Of a stretch of DNA of 64,000 nt, positions 32,646 to 47,694 are shown in pieces. A program made the translations under genes and the position numbers. Position 1 is the stretch's first letter, and each line of letters begins with the position of its first letter. Origin of the DNA: Epiperipatus broadwayi (lineage: Eukaryota > Onychophora > Udeonychophora > Euonychophora > Peripatidae). The stretch is taken from NCBI GenBank assembly GCA_028023455.1, contig JAQFVV010012396.1:3292156-3356155 (forward strand), in the 5' to 3' direction. The notes under the pieces are model-generated. The model was given only the letters and a program-made list of their open reading frames with translations. It did no database searches and had not been told where the DNA came from.

Positions 32646-32764
32646 AATACATATATTCATGAGTGTTTTGGAATTTGGTAATAGTTTAAAACTAAAAGAA
32701 AATTTTAAAAAAACATTCAAAAGTCACAACTTAATTTTTTTTTTTTTTAGTTAATATAATTCAG

Positions 32765-33389
32765 TAATACATCGTCTGATCATCCACACTGCTCGATGGT
32801 GCTGTTGCTATTGAAAAACAAATAAACATAACGTTACTGGGCTTTTTAAAAATATATTTAAGGTTTTTTTTTTTTTTTTGATAATGGGTTTATTAAAATT
32901 TTTAAAAAACAAATATAACTTTTGGTTTTAAAATCTTCTTCGGTCTTATTATTTTTTTTAAAACGTACCATCTTTTTTTTTTTTTTTTAAAAAAAAACAA
33001 ACATTCTGCCTTTTTTTTTTTTAAAAATATTCAAAATTTTTTAAATATTTTTTTAAAAACATTTATTTTTGTTTTATTTACTGGGGGTTTAAAAATATTA
33101 ACTTTTATTCATAAACAAATACATAGAATATTTGATACTTTTTTTGAATTTACACGTTTCGATACGCTGTTAACTATTTATTACTAACATCTATATAAAA
33201 TATGACAACACGTCACTGATAATGTTCACATGCTAGAAATGTTGGGGAAGTGTTAACTTCATCAACATCAAGTGTTTGAACTGTTTACAAGGCTGTAAGA
33301 TCTATGAACAGCTTTGTAAATAGCATATTTCTGTGCTTTTGCATAGAAACAGTGCCATCAAATGGTGTGGATGATCAGATGATGTATTA
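32765..33389. mobile_element. Element with ~45-bp terminal inverted repeats and homopolymer core
   Basis: The left end TAATACATCGTCTGATCATC and the following CACAC...GATGG...CTGTT are matched in inverted orientation by AACAGTGCCATC...GTGTGGATGATCAGATGATGTATTA at 33345-33389. TATAATTC flanks both sides a few bases out. The middle (32850-33060) is dominated by T and A runs of 8-16 bases. No coding frame. Superfamily unassigned. Confidence 0.65.
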
Positions 33390-34630
33390 CCTATAATTCT
33401 TTTATTATTTTTTGACATATACAATGAAAGTTATTTTGTTTCATATTTATCTATTTAATTATAGATAAAAGTGGAGGAAATTCAAATGAATAGATGATTC
33501 ATCCAGTTAAATAAAAGAAAGATATTCTAATGTAAATTATTACAATCAGAATAAAAACCTTTTACAAGATAATTAAAAATGGTGGAAATAATTTATAAAA
33601 AAATACTTTGTAACTAAAAAGTAATAATAAATGTACATGATTATCAACTTGTATTCTGATAACAAAAACAAAAGAGAAATGCTTATGTGCTGAAATCTAA
33701 AACTGATCAGAATATAAAAAAGCAAATAACTCAGAGCAAGGTCTCATCTTGTGCTAGCAGTTTTCTGCACATCCTGTATGGAGAAATAAGGGGCTAATCA
33801 TAGTTGTCTTGTTTTCACAATGGTCATTAGATGCTTTTATCTAGGATTATTCATATTGCTGAACTAAGTTTTTATGCAGAAGTGAAAACCAGAGTGTTTG
33901 CAGACACCTTTCATCATGAAGAGGTCACTCAAAAAAGCTTTTAAGCCCAGCCTTAAAGTGGATCAGAAATGTAAAAATGTCAACAGAAGTGATAGTTAAA
34001 CTTACCAACAAACTCTTTCAACCCAAAAAATACATGTATGCTATAAGAGATTGGTCTACATAAACTTACTGGTAAGCTAATATTATTCATATCCTGATTT
34101 CTGACTCAAACTAACCTTAATTAAGAAGCTTTTAATATCAATATAGACTTTCACCTAGGAGAAACTTAAATATAATGTGAACTATTTTAATTATTTGACT
34201 AATATTATCTGGATGAGCATGTGTATAATCTTTCCATTTTATTAATAATTTATCGTTTAAATATTTTAATTTATCATAGTAAAGTATTTATCTTTAAGAT
34301 TAACCTTTCCTTGTACATTTTTAATTTTATTTAGTAGAATTTGTTATGTATAAATTGCCTTTGCCAACATGCTTGTTTAATAGTTAAATTAAACCTGGGG
34401 AAATTTCTTTAAAAATATTAAATTTAGTTATTTACTACGAATCTACCCAATGAACATTAGTGAGTCTACGACTCTGCCTCCCTCATAAATAAATGAAAAC
34501 TAACTCTGTCAGCAATTCAAGCTTCAAGAAATTATTAGGTCAGTTTATTAGGAGATATAACAATGTTCTTGAGATATCTAAACTCATTCACAAATGGAAG
34601 ATTCTTCTTTTTCATAGTTTGATTAACTAG
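33390..34630. other. A+T-rich stretch without recognisable genes
   Basis: A modestly G+C-richer patch at 33730-33970 shows no frame longer than chance and no tRNA-like fold. Confidence 0.45.
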
Positions 34631-34631
34631 C

Positions 34632-34635
<4 letters not shown>

Positions 34636-34666
<31 letters not shown>
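34636..34666. repeat. (TA)n run
   Basis: TA microsatellite on the left of the small element 34667-34769. Confidence 0.95.
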
Positions 34667-34667
<1 letters not shown>

Positions 34668-34793
34668 ATATTATTATTACTATTTGCGGGATATTCCATG
34701 TAGTGAAAAAGCTAAATGCTGACGTTTCAGTACAATATCAAGTCCCTTCCTCAGAGCGTCCTCTTTCTCAAATATATATATATATATATATAA
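34667..34793 (-). mobile_element. Short PLE-tail-like element between (TA)n runs
   Basis: About 100 bp bounded on both sides by TA runs. The minus strand reads CTCTGAGGAAGG ... TGAAACGTCAGC, the CTGANGA...GAAACG layout common at PLE and related element tails. Confidence 0.5.
34724..34754 (-). ncRNA. Hammerhead-like module
   Basis: The minus strand reads CTGAGGA, A, a weak GGGAC/GTACT stem, then GAAAC. Both conserved halves are intact, but the stem between them has at least one mismatch. Confidence 0.35.
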
Positions 34794-34859
34794 TCATATA
34801 AATAAAAATAATTTAAATTGTGTATAAATGATTTTTTCTCCTAATCAAATGTGTAATAT

Positions 34860-35302
34860 TTAGAAATATAAATACTTCATGGAACAATTATGTCCAAATA
34901 GAACCATTTTTAAATATCCTTACAAATATGTTTTTCCTTATGTATATCGATGCCAGTTCATTTTGTCTGATAATATCCTTTTTCATATGATTTTCAATTG
35001 TATGTATTGTAAATAAATCAAGCATTGAAAGCCAAAGAAGCAGAACCTTTGTAAGCTAAGATTACTGCTAATATAAAGTTTCCACTTTTTCTGCTATAAA
35101 TGCTTGATTTATTTGCAACATACATAGTTTAAGGTCAGATAAGGCAACATATTTGCTTTTATCAGACAAAATGAATTGGTATTGATTTATGAATGAATGT
35201 ACGTTTTTAAAAAAGGTTATTTGGAATCTGCTTGCACTTTGTCCTAGTCACATATTTGGATGTAATTGTTCCATGAAATATTTATCTTATCATTTCTAAG
35301 TA
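34860..35302. repeat. ~440-bp fold-back
   Basis: Outer arms: TACTTCATGGAACAATTATG (about 34873) against ATTGTTCCATGAAATATTTAT (about 35266). Inner arms: CATTTTGTCTGATAA, GTAAATAAATCAAGCATT and AAGAAGCAGAA against their complements at 35090-35190. No coding frame. Confidence 0.7.
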
Positions 35303-36720
35303 TGTACTATTATTTCTTCAATTTTTAAAGTCTATATATGAATCTTTTATAGTTCTATATATTACTATGTTGATATTAAATTAGGCAGATGCATTATTTT
35401 ATAATGGTGTTCACATTTTCATGACATATCTATGAACTGGATTTTAAATGTCCACCAAGTGAAATCTGGAAAATTTTCAGAAAACTGTCCCACAATAAAC
35501 TGGGCTACCCATCTAATTATTGATTATAGTCAGTTGCATCTTGTCTTCTTATTCAATGTTTTCCTATAGACAGATCTTGCCCTAGAGTGACAATTTAATG
35601 TTTTTTAGCTGTTTACTTATATATATAATATATTATAATGTAAAAAAATACTAAAACAGAGTTTAAATATAAAATTTATTAACATTTATTGTACCAAGTA
35701 TACTTTCAACGTATCAAAATATAATTATATATATGGGTATATTTTATTATTAGTTTAGACACAAAGTTTATCTTATATATACATATGACCATTGTGGTTA
35801 ATTTATTACAAACATCTTTCTATAATCGCAAACAAATTTTATAACGTTATTCTCATACTTCATTCAATGAACTTTTCCTTGCCTATTATGTTGTAGATAT
35901 TACTTTGAAAGAATATCCTATAAGCAACATTTAAATAATTTTTATTCCTTTTTTAAATTTAAAAACTTACTTTATTACGTATTAGTCTTATTTACCTATG
36001 AAATATTAAACAAAATTCAACTATTCAAGCTAACTCGTTTTTAATTATGTACAACAGTACATTAAATCCTACTAAATTTGGTGTAAGCTTAAGAAAAAAA
36101 AAATTTTTAAAAAATGTGTGCACTTAAACATCAACAAAGATTAAAAAAAGGTAAAGTAATTATTATAAAAGTAAACAATGCAGAATAATTCTAAAAAGAT
36201 AGACAGCAATCTCAATGAACGACTAAGTATTCAAAATTAATATTTGTATAAAAGATGATTGATGGGAGATTGTTTAAAATTGTGAATTGAAACATATAAA
36301 TTTCTAATATTTTTATTTTATATTTAATACTTTTTCAGCTGTGAGTGATTGAAATCATGAAATCAGAATTCATATACGAGGAGTCTACTATTTATTAAAA
36401 CAAGATACAATAATAGAAGTAAAGTCGCTATGAGAAAATAAACTTGACTTAAAAAGAAAATGAATAAAATTGTATTTAAAGATGGAAAGAGCGAATTTAG
36501 AAAATCTATTTAAAGATTTAATGTCTAATTGTGTTTTGTTTTTAAACATTTTTTTATCGCTTTGTTTAAATATTTATAATTTTATATATTTTTTTTCATT
36601 CTGGATTTTCTTTTCTTTTATATATTCCTCTTCTTTATATATATATAAGCATCCACTTTGATTTATCTTATACAAAATCAACAAATGCAGAAACTTATTT
36701 AAAAAAATAAGTATATATAT
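35303..36720. other. A+T-rich stretch
   Basis: No gene supported. Short pyrimidine-rich frames at 36470-36962 lead into the microsatellite. Confidence 0.5.
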
Positions 36721-37052
36721 ATTAATTATTGATAAAAACAATTATCTTTCTATCTACCCACTCATCTATCCATTTATTCATCAATTCATCTATATATATA
36801 TATATGAATAAATATTTAATATATTTATTCATTTATCTTATTCTCTCTGTCTATCTGATTACCTCCGTAAGTAACTATTTACACATATACATACCTATCT
36901 ATATATCTGGCTTGCTATCTCCCTGCGACTCTATCTTTCTATTTCTTATCTACCCTATCTAAAATATATTTACTTATCTATTGATGTACGTATCTATGCA
37001 TCTGTCTACCTGTCTATTTATTTATATTTACATCTATCCGCTCATTCATTCT

Positions 37053-37926
<874 letters not shown>

Positions 37927-37929
37927 ATT

Positions 37930-39190
37930 GAATGTATATTTCTATTTATATATACATATTTACATCTTGGTTGACTAATAGAAAGATTAATATTGTTGTT
38001 GTTAGACTTTATAGATAAGGTATTATTTAGCATAAAGAAATACTTTGCTGCTGCGACACACAACTGATTTAGATAATTTTATCAATGATTAATTTTAAAT
38101 CTAACATAATTATTAAAAGTGGCAAGTCGTATATTCTCTTTATAAATTTGTGAAGAACATATAAATCAAGGTGTAAAATATCATTGAGAGGGATGATGAA
38201 CAATAAAAGAAAACAAAACATATATAAATAATGCTGAAGATAAAAGAAAAAAAAATAGTAGTGAATTGATACATCATTAAGATAAATCTATACAAAAGAA
38301 GATTAAAAAAATACAAAGAAAAGGTAAAATAAAATAATATATGTTTAGAAAGAAAAACAGAATCATAGGAACGAATAAGTAACTAAATAAAGAAATAGGT
38401 TATTTAGTAAAAAATTCAAAATGTTAAATACATTTAATAGTTTGGGTTTTTTTTCTTGGTTTATTTTCAACATTTGCGTTAGAAACAATAATTCAGATTA
38501 TTTACTCCATCTATGGCACACTTAGTCATAAAATTTCTGAAGTTAGTAAAAATATAATAATGAAAAAATGTTTATTTAATAAAAAGTAGTGGCATATACT
38601 AAACAACAAATTTATTTTCTCATAGCACAAGAGTAAGAGAATGTATTTCTATATTGTTAATATATATCTATAGCTGAATGATGTGTACTATCTAATTGCA
38701 AAAGTATCGAAAAGAGAGCAATTTATTTATGTTGTTTTACATTCACAATTCCTGTATTTAGAATTCTAATATATAATATAGGAGATTTGATCAAACATTC
38801 AAGCTCCCTTCAATTATCTACTCTATCTCATACAACCGACATTTAAATTAAAGTATTACATCTTGTCGACTATATCATCACTCAAAGGCATTACATAGTG
38901 CAAATAAAGAATTGTATTGTTGCTAATGCCTGCCAAAATGGATGAAATAAAACAATATATATATATGTATTGTACCCTCACTTCTGGGAAATATAATATG
39001 TAATAAAATAGGACTAGCTCAGATAAATGATTATGCTCGGCTAAAATACATTTAATTAATAATAAAATATTCTATGATACTATATATTATTTAACTAGCT
39101 CTAACTAATAAGAAATAATAATATGGTTTGGTTTTATAAACTAAATAAATAAAATATTAATAAAATCATGAGACAATGAAGTGAAGTACA
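37930..39190. other. A+T-rich stretch
   Basis: No gene or structured repeat apart from a short (TA)n at about 38951-38966. Confidence 0.5.
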
Positions 39191-39194
39191 AGTA

Positions 39195-40636
39195 CAACTG
39201 GGTCTCGTTTTATGCTGATTATTTTAATGCAATTTTGAAGTTACGCGATTCATGTTTCTTCTTAATATTTTTCATATTTCACTATATTTATTAGATATCA
39301 AGAAATTAAATTATTAATAACTTATTTTGGCTTGAAATACTCCCCCCCCCCAAAAAAAAAAAACAACAACATTATATTAACAACTAATGTGACCATGGTC
39401 TGAAGCTATATTTAAAATAAATAACATACTTATACTAATGAGTAAATAATAATAATAGATTTATACTTACATATAAAAATATCGCAATAAATATTCAAAA
39501 ATTTTAAACTTTTAAAATGTATTTTGTTAGGTATAACAGAAATAAATAATGTAGATTTTTTAAAAATAAATAATGAAGATTTTATTGATTTTATAGACTG
39601 AAAATAATATTTTTAATGATAATGTATAATCTTTTTGTTTTGATTGTGATCCTCGTTTTTTAAATATAGAAATAAATTATGAACATTTAAAAATTATTTC
39701 AGTAGTAAAAATCAGCTGTCAACAGAAAATCATTAACACAGCACAAGACTGAAATTGGCACTAGTTGTGTAAATGGGATGGAGCAGAATATGATAAAAAT
39801 TAGAGTGGGAAATGGAAAATAAAGTGGCTAACAAGTTTCTTGAGGCATAATTGCTGAGAGATTCTTGACTTTATTCAAGAAGAAACTACATCACATCACA
39901 TCAATGAACCTGATTTCTTAACTGTTTACAAATGAACCGCACATTTGAAAAATAGCGATAATGATTAAAATACATATGAAAAAATGTCAAATTAAATACT
40001 GTAGACATGTGTTCAAACCCGCATCTGCAAAATTGGTTTGTATGGAGAGGGATGATATTAAGCGAAAGGTAAAGGAGGCTTACTTTATTGCAGAGGAGTC
40101 CTTTGCCATTAATTGTAAAGACACATGTTTTGCTATTTCAAAAAGATGGTCTTAAGGACTCATTTGCAATAGAATTTGAATATTGTATTTATATAATTAT
40201 TTCAAAGAATGAGTCATAACTGGCTATGATTATGAGAAGTACATCTTCTTGAAAGTGCTCAGCCATTTAATTTATTTTTCTATTTGTTGTTACAGCTTTA
40301 TATCATAAGTATGAAAACACAATTTGTATTATCATATTTAGACAAACATAAAGTATAAATCTACAGGTTATTACTTAATACAAAAAAGTAAAAAAAGTTT
40401 GTCTTATACCAATTTTTTTTCAAATATTTGATATTTTTTATTCGTCATACTTTATTTCCTTATTTTTTTAATGCGAATTTTAAAGTAATTTTTCTTTGTT
40501 GCTTTGCTTTTATGCAAATTCTGAAAATTACAGACCCTATCCCCTCTTTTTCAAGGTAAGTTAAGTCTATTCTTGTGTTTTTTTTAATGCAGGTTTTCTG
40601 TGAAACCTGTCTACTGCATAAAACGAGACCCAGGTG
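39195..40636. mobile_element. pogo/Tigger-like DNA element, 1.44 kb
   Basis: Terminal inverted repeats CAACTGGGTCTCGTTTTATG and CACCTGGGTCTCGTTTTATG (right end read in reverse complement), each followed by GC. The element is flanked by TA on both sides (39193-39194 and 40637-40638), as expected for Tc1/mariner-pogo insertions. The inner right end continues GACAGGTTTCACAGAAAACC. No DDE transposase frame survives, so the element is non-autonomous or decayed. Confidence 0.65.
39961..40155 (+). pseudogene. Short coding remnant inside the pogo-like element
   Basis: 64 codons in a G+C-richer patch: YCRHVFKPASAKLVCMERDD, then RKVKEAYFIAEESFAINC and FAISKRWS. The K-E-A-x-x-I-x-x-x-x-x-x-I-N pattern resembles the end of PLE GIY-YIG domains, but the YIG part is absent. 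It could equally be part of a lost transposase or an unrelated fragment. Confidence 0.3.
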
Positions 40637-40920
40637 TAATAATATGAATTAAATTGAGCCAATATCCCATAGGATACCACCTCAATGGCATAAAAATACT
40701 ATCCCCCTTATTATTTCAAATAATAATAAATTCATATCATTCTTATGACTTTAAAATAATAATCAATTAAATATAATGTTAATAAATAAATCCTAATCTC
40801 TTTATTCAAAATAATATAATTATAATAATCTCAGGTTCTTTAAACTAATTTTACTCAATTTATAATCTTCTGTAATCAAGTATGATAAGGAATTTTATAC
40901 TATCCTCAACTACCTCTAAC

Positions 40921-41182
<262 letters not shown>

Positions 41183-44100
41183 CTTCAATATATAATTCAA
41201 TCTTATCTAGTTTTCCTGTTACAGTAATTATCAATAATAATAAATAAATAATATAGTATAATCTTTTAGCTTTCATGTAGTATCTTAAATAGAATATGTG
41301 ATATAATCTGATAATCTGAGAATATGTGGCAACGAATAATATTATAATTATATGCAATAAATTATGTAATTCATTTATGACCATAATGATAATGTAAATG
41401 AAATTTTTCAAATAAAACATATTAAGAAAACACTATAATTCTTAATGTAAATAATCGTATTTATACTGTGCAAATATTATATTTGGCTTAACTAGCTTGA
41501 GTTCATGGGTGTGTGTTGTGAAAAATCAATATAACACAAAAATTTATAAAAACAAATTTAACAAATTTTATTACAATACTTTAACCAAAAAACAAAAGAA
41601 TAAACTTTGTACACTATTTACAATTAAAGAATCTTGGATAATTACATACTTCTTCATTTCTAAAATAAAAATAAAATAATAAAATCTAAAGTACATAAAC
41701 CTTCACTTCAACTTAGAACTTTTTATCCTTCTTTAAAAAAACAATTACAATAATATTACCAAGAATATTCATGGATACAATTATTAGTTTAAAATATATT
41801 GTTTACCAGTTGAATTATATTGCAATATGTTTTCCATAGGCATATACAAATTATGAAAACATAAACTACGGAAGTAGCACTTATTTCAATACATGTCTAT
41901 CAGTTTATACTCTATTATTTAAATAACTTTTATCATGATAGTGCTGACATTATCATATATATATATTCAAAACAATACAATAATTAATGATTAATAATTT
42001 TTATATATTCTGGTTCATTAATAAAATAAGTGGACTTAAATATAATATAATTAGCATACTTTATCCATCTTGCTTGGCATTAATTAAATATAAAACTCTA
42101 TGTAGGTGGTTATGCATTTCCTAAACATATAAAGTCATATTTATAATATATAATTACTTGTTCTATTCTATGCTGTTTCTCTAGATGTGTCATCCATTAA
42201 AAATATGCATTACATGTAATTTAATATATTCAAAAATTATTCAAAAGTTTCATGAATAATTTTATTATCACTTATATACTTTAATAAGAATAATTTGCCA
42301 AAATAGAGAAATATTTATGATTCTTTATCCTTATATTTTAATTTAATCTCAATCTCATTTGTATTTGATCCCAACATAATTCAAAGCAAGAAAAACCTAT
42401 CTTAACCTCTTCCAAAATAAAAACTCTACAATTCCAAAATTATTTATTATTCTCCCTGAAAATATTATTCTGTACGATACAATATCCTAGAAGGATGTGT
42501 AGGTATGAAGAACAAACTAGAGTATTAACTCAATAGCATAAACATATAAGATAGTCAACAGGGCACAGTGGAATAAAGAAAAGAGGCATGACTTCTCTGT
42601 CTAATAACCTCCCTTACAAAACAACAATGACCAAGCTATTTATTCAGCTTTTTTGGAACATTAATATTCAATACAAAGGAAAACACTGTCCATGGAAATA
42701 TACAAGTTACATGGCTTTGTTATCTGTACCTGCATAATCACTAAGATATTAAATTATTTCTATTCCCCATAAAAATCTACATCTAAGCATCCCTTTGGTT
42801 TCTTTTGCATACTCCCAAGTCACTACCATTTTAAAATTTCATCATAGATTTATCTATCTATATTGCAAAAATTCTCAAACATATTTCTAAAAAACAATAA
42901 ATAAAATCCACATATAAATTCAACAATCTAGACTACTCAACAAGAAAAGGTTACTTCACTTTCAAAAACTCTTTAATGGAAATACAAATGATTTGTATCA
43001 ATGTACTAAGTCAATACTTTAACCATTTTAAAATAATAGAGTTTTTTTACTAAAGAATCATATAAATTATATTCATCGTTAAATTTATATTACATCAGTA
43101 ATACAAAATAAAAGTATGCATATTTTTTTAAAATCTAATTCATATAAGTTTTATGTGTGTTTAATGCATTCACACACGTCCATACATTCATACAATAATA
43201 CTATAAAATACTCCAAGCAATCTAAAAAAAAGAAAATAAATATATCATAAAAAATAATAATAATATTTAATAAATTTTATCCATAGTGACAATTGCTAGT
43301 TGATCACTTTTAGATGTTTTCTTGGTCCACATTTTATAAAAATATTACATAATATCATCATTTACCCAGCAAACTATCATACTTAAAGATATTTTTAAAA
43401 TAACTTTTACAGAAAATTAAGTATTTTTACTATAATTATCATATTATATTAGTAAATAATTTGTATGTAATTTCTTTCCTATAATAATAATAATTAAAGA
43501 ACTTAATGCTATTATTAGTACATAAAATAATGAAAAACATAGTTGCGTAAATCCAATCCATTTATAATTAATTTTTAAAAAAATTTCTTTATTTAGGTAT
43601 TTTTATTATCAATCCTTTTAAGCACTTAATCTCCCAGTGCATGTTGCTATGACAATCATTGTCTTAACACTTGAAGACAACCCCCCCCCCCACCGCATGA
43701 CACATGATCAATTGATTTAGGAAAAAATGATGAAAACAAAAAATGAAAATGAAAAGAAAGTCACTTATAAAATCTGGATTCATGTATAAAAATAATCATT
43801 AATCTCTGCTTGAAAGTTTATAAAAATTATAGTCTTACATTTATATCTTTCAGAATAATGATTATTAAACATGATTTATAATGTTTAAAAATAATTCTCC
43901 ATAATTTTCTCATTCCACAGGATCCTGTATCAGCTTCTAATGTCTCTGACATGGTGATATGGATTCGGGTGTATTAACATGAAAATTATGCATGTTTATT
44001 CCATGGAAATTGGCATTTAATCATTTAATAAAGCTAGCATAAAGTTATTTCATCAGGATAAGTTTAATTATCCAGGGATTTTTCTTCTCCAATTAATAAT

Positions 44101-46860
44101 TTCCAATGTCTTTTTTTAAAAAAAAATATTATTAAATAATTATGGTCTTCTTAATAGTCATGACCGGTCTTATAAAATATATTTGCAGTAAATTTAATCT
44201 TTATTTCCATCATTTCAGAATAAATCCTTAAAAGAATGTTTTCTTTAAAAAAAAATTTACTGCAACACTTTATTACCATTTTTCTTTGTTTTTTAGATAA
44301 GGCTATATTTTTTTTCACAATAAAATGCATTTACTTTTAATTTTCCATAAACTTTTCTATTTAATTCTTTACACAATGTTCGAAATATTAATATGACCAA
44401 TAAAATATTTTTCTTCATTAATAATTTTAAAAATATATTTTCACTTAATGACTGTAACTCCCTCCTTTCTTTCCACAGGTATACAATTACTTTTGATTTG
44501 AATTACATAGTTATTGCTATGCTAATTAAGTTTCAATAAAACACTTGATAGAGAATCTTGGTTGCTTTTAACAGTGCATGACTTAAACTTGATAAATTTA
44601 TAGTTTTTTAATACTCTTTTTTAAAAAATAATTCCAATTAGTACACTATACAATACTTTACTATTTAAAAAAAATAAATTATTAAGAGAGTTACTTTAAA
44701 ACACAAAATTGACATTTAAAGCACCTAACTGACTGACTAACAAGCACCCTGAAACAAGTGAACATCTTTTATACCAAATAAATTGATGATTTGATTGGCT
44801 AGAGATCTTTAGCTGATTATCTAATTTACATATTTTAAGATTGCACTATTAAAATAAAAATAAAAATGATGACTCATCAACCAAATATTAATTGTTACAT
44901 TATTTAATTCTAAATTTTATTTAAACTAACTAAATATTTTAGAATAGCATTTTAAAATAATATTTTATTAATCTATTCAACATTTAGTTTTAATGTATCT
45001 ATTTTTCTAAAATCTAATTTTACTAACTACATTCGGGTTTTTTTAAAATCTTATTAAATATTTTATAATAGCTAATTTTTATCTTGTGATAGACAAATAA
45101 ATGTTTCAATTTTATAGTACAATTCTAAAGCAATTTTGAAACTTTATAAACAAGAAAACTTGTAAGCACACATGTATAAATGTTTACATGTCACATGATT
45201 CAAAACTCAGACAAAATCTATATCAATTTTCTGTCTGGTAACAAAATAAATGTTTAATTGCAACAAATATTATATTAAAAAATAATAATATAATAATAAA
45301 ATTTAGGATAATAATTTTGATACTATCAAATTAAACACATTTGTCCCACAAAATATTACATTTTTAAATAAATAATTTTTAATACAACTATTAAGTATAA
45401 TTTTCATTTTAAAATATACTATTTACTTAATTGTAAGTTATTATTTTAAAATCTAGCTTTAAACACTTATTTAAAGGACTTATTAATGTACTATTTTATT
45501 ATGGTAGTTTTTCCAACCATACAAAATTACATCATTTAGCTTTATTTAACCATTTTTAATATATTATTACAGTTTTATGCATTTAATAATCTCTTTTTAC
45601 TTTAACAAAGCTTTTAAAAACATTGACAATATAACATAATAATCATACCAATTAAAATATAATTTTAATTTAATTTTTTTATTTATGTTGATTAAAAAAG
45701 TCTAAAAAGTAAAGGTTATACAATTATTTAAAAATACAAATCTTATAAAAGCAGATGAGATATAAGCTCAAAAAATGATAAGATTTTAAAAGAATGATAG
45801 ATATTGAATTGATAGCTTATCTTTTAAAAAAATATCTATGAATGTTTGAAGAATAGAATGAAGAAAATGAAAATTTAAAAAAATAAATCAGTTTGATATA
45901 TATGACTTGATTTTAAGCAAATAAGTATGAATATACTGTGTTATGTGTATAGTCAAAAGTGACTCTTTATTACAACACCATCTATTGTTAGTGTAAGTTA
46001 TCAGTAAATACTCAAACTTAAAAAATATATAATGCCAGAGCATTGGATTGGCTTTTTTTATGTGTATAATATCGAGCACATATAAAACTGTTGGATGTTT
46101 TATTTGATTTGTTGTTATTGATTTGTTAACTGAGCTAATTCTTATTTTATCTTTATTCTCATATATGTCCAGATATTTTATTCATGATTATTTAATTAAT
46201 AATGGTTAGTGCCTATACTTTATGATAATTTGAATTGAGAAAAGAATGACTAAAAATGTAGAAAGCTTAAGATCAAATGATGGGATTTGCCTTAATTCTA
46301 AAAGAAGTGGCTAAAAGAACTATGACATTCATCAAAGCTACATGTGAATAAAAAACTATTTTTACTAACTGCTGGGATTAAATAATGAATCTTAAAGTCC
46401 ATTCAGTAATTTGAAAAATACATTATGATTTTAATGAGTCTAAAATACTGCAAAATTTATAGTTTGCATTATCAATAGCTTTAAAATTAGTTATCATATA
46501 ATTACATAACCTTGCAAGGTACTATATGGCAGAGACAGCTTATCATTATATTTTTTTAATATTATCAGAAACTATTTATTTATATTTGCTGATTTTTGCT
46601 TTTATACTCTGCTAGTAGTGCATTTTCTATTATATATTTTTCACTAATGTGTGACTAATTCATAGCTGAATTATTTCTTTTTAGCTTAAATCATCTTGTA
46701 TATGCATGTGTACGCATGTATTTGCTGTGTATTTAAAATATTAAATTTATTTCAAAATTTATGGTTATAATTACTGCCAAATTATTTTAAATCAACTATA
46801 GTGTATAAAAGGAAAATGTTTATAATAAATTTTAATATCTATATTAAAATTGTATTTTTA
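41183..46860. other. 5.7 kb of A+T-rich DNA without recognisable genes
   Basis: Contains short simple repeats, a poly(C) run at about 43680 and no frame with a domain motif. I see no RNA gene or transposon terminus. Confidence 0.5.
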
Positions 46861-46863
46861 ATT

Positions 46864-46891
46864 CTGATGAAGACTGTAGTTCAGTCAAAAC
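46864..46891 (+). ncRNA. Hammerhead-like module
   Basis: CTGATGA, A, GACTG - TAGTT - CAGTC, AAAAC. The stem is five perfect Watson-Crick pairs. GAAAC is changed to AAAAC. Followed within 12 bp by a (TA)n tract. Confidence 0.4.
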
Positions 46892-46900
46892 TCTAAGGAA

Positions 46901-46978
46901 AATAATATATATATATATATATAAGCCTCAGTTTTTAAAATAATATATATATATATATATAAGCCTCAGTTTTTAAAA
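46901..46978. repeat. ~39-bp tandem duplication with (TA)n
   Basis: AATAATATATATAT... plus AAGCCTCAGTTTTTAAAA, twice in direct order. Confidence 0.85.
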
Positions 46979-47690
46979 TATTATTAAACCAATGCAATAA
47001 AGAATCTAATAAATAAGAAATAAAGAGAATCATTTTCACTGAATATATCTTCTCTATAGTAATTTATTTATTTTGTTAATAACAAAAAAATAATTATTTT
47101 AAAGACAGTTTAAGTCACAAATGTAGTAGAACTTTAGAAAAGATATTTAACAAACATCTTTTTAATGAATAAGCATATAAATTAATTATTACATCAAAAA
47201 TACATCATGGATACAGTACATATAAATCTTTAATAAATCTAGAATATATTCAATGCTCCTTTTTTATTCTCATCTTTATCTAATGTTGTAAATGCTGGAA
47301 TCTAGTTTTCAACAAACTCTTGGACATATATCTATACATATTAGTATTTATTGTAAATAAATATTTATGATTTTAATTATACTGCTTCTATATTATTCCC
47401 AAACACAATATATATATATATATATAAACACATATTAGAAATATTTTCTATATCTTATAAAACATTACTATTTTTATAAAGTAGAAAATATCATAAAACA
47501 TGTATTTGCTTTCAGAAGAATTTATCACAAATTTTTTATCTTTCATTTTCGTTTCAAAAATTTTTTCTTAACAACTTTTTTAGTTGGAATTAGATTTTGT
47601 ACTCGAAATTGCAATAAAATGCAAAATTAAAATATTTACTATTATAAGTATACTATACAAGCACTTACAAGTATATAAACTACTAAATAA
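46979..47690. other. A+T-rich stretch
   Basis: No gene seen. One (TA)n run at about 47407-47424. Confidence 0.5.
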
Positions 47691-47694
47691 AGCA

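Noticed and set aside
43681-43692. Poly(C) runs (also near 39344, 54216 and 60469) as possible regulatory sites
   Set aside because: Isolated homopolymers with no shared context; treated as simple sequence.
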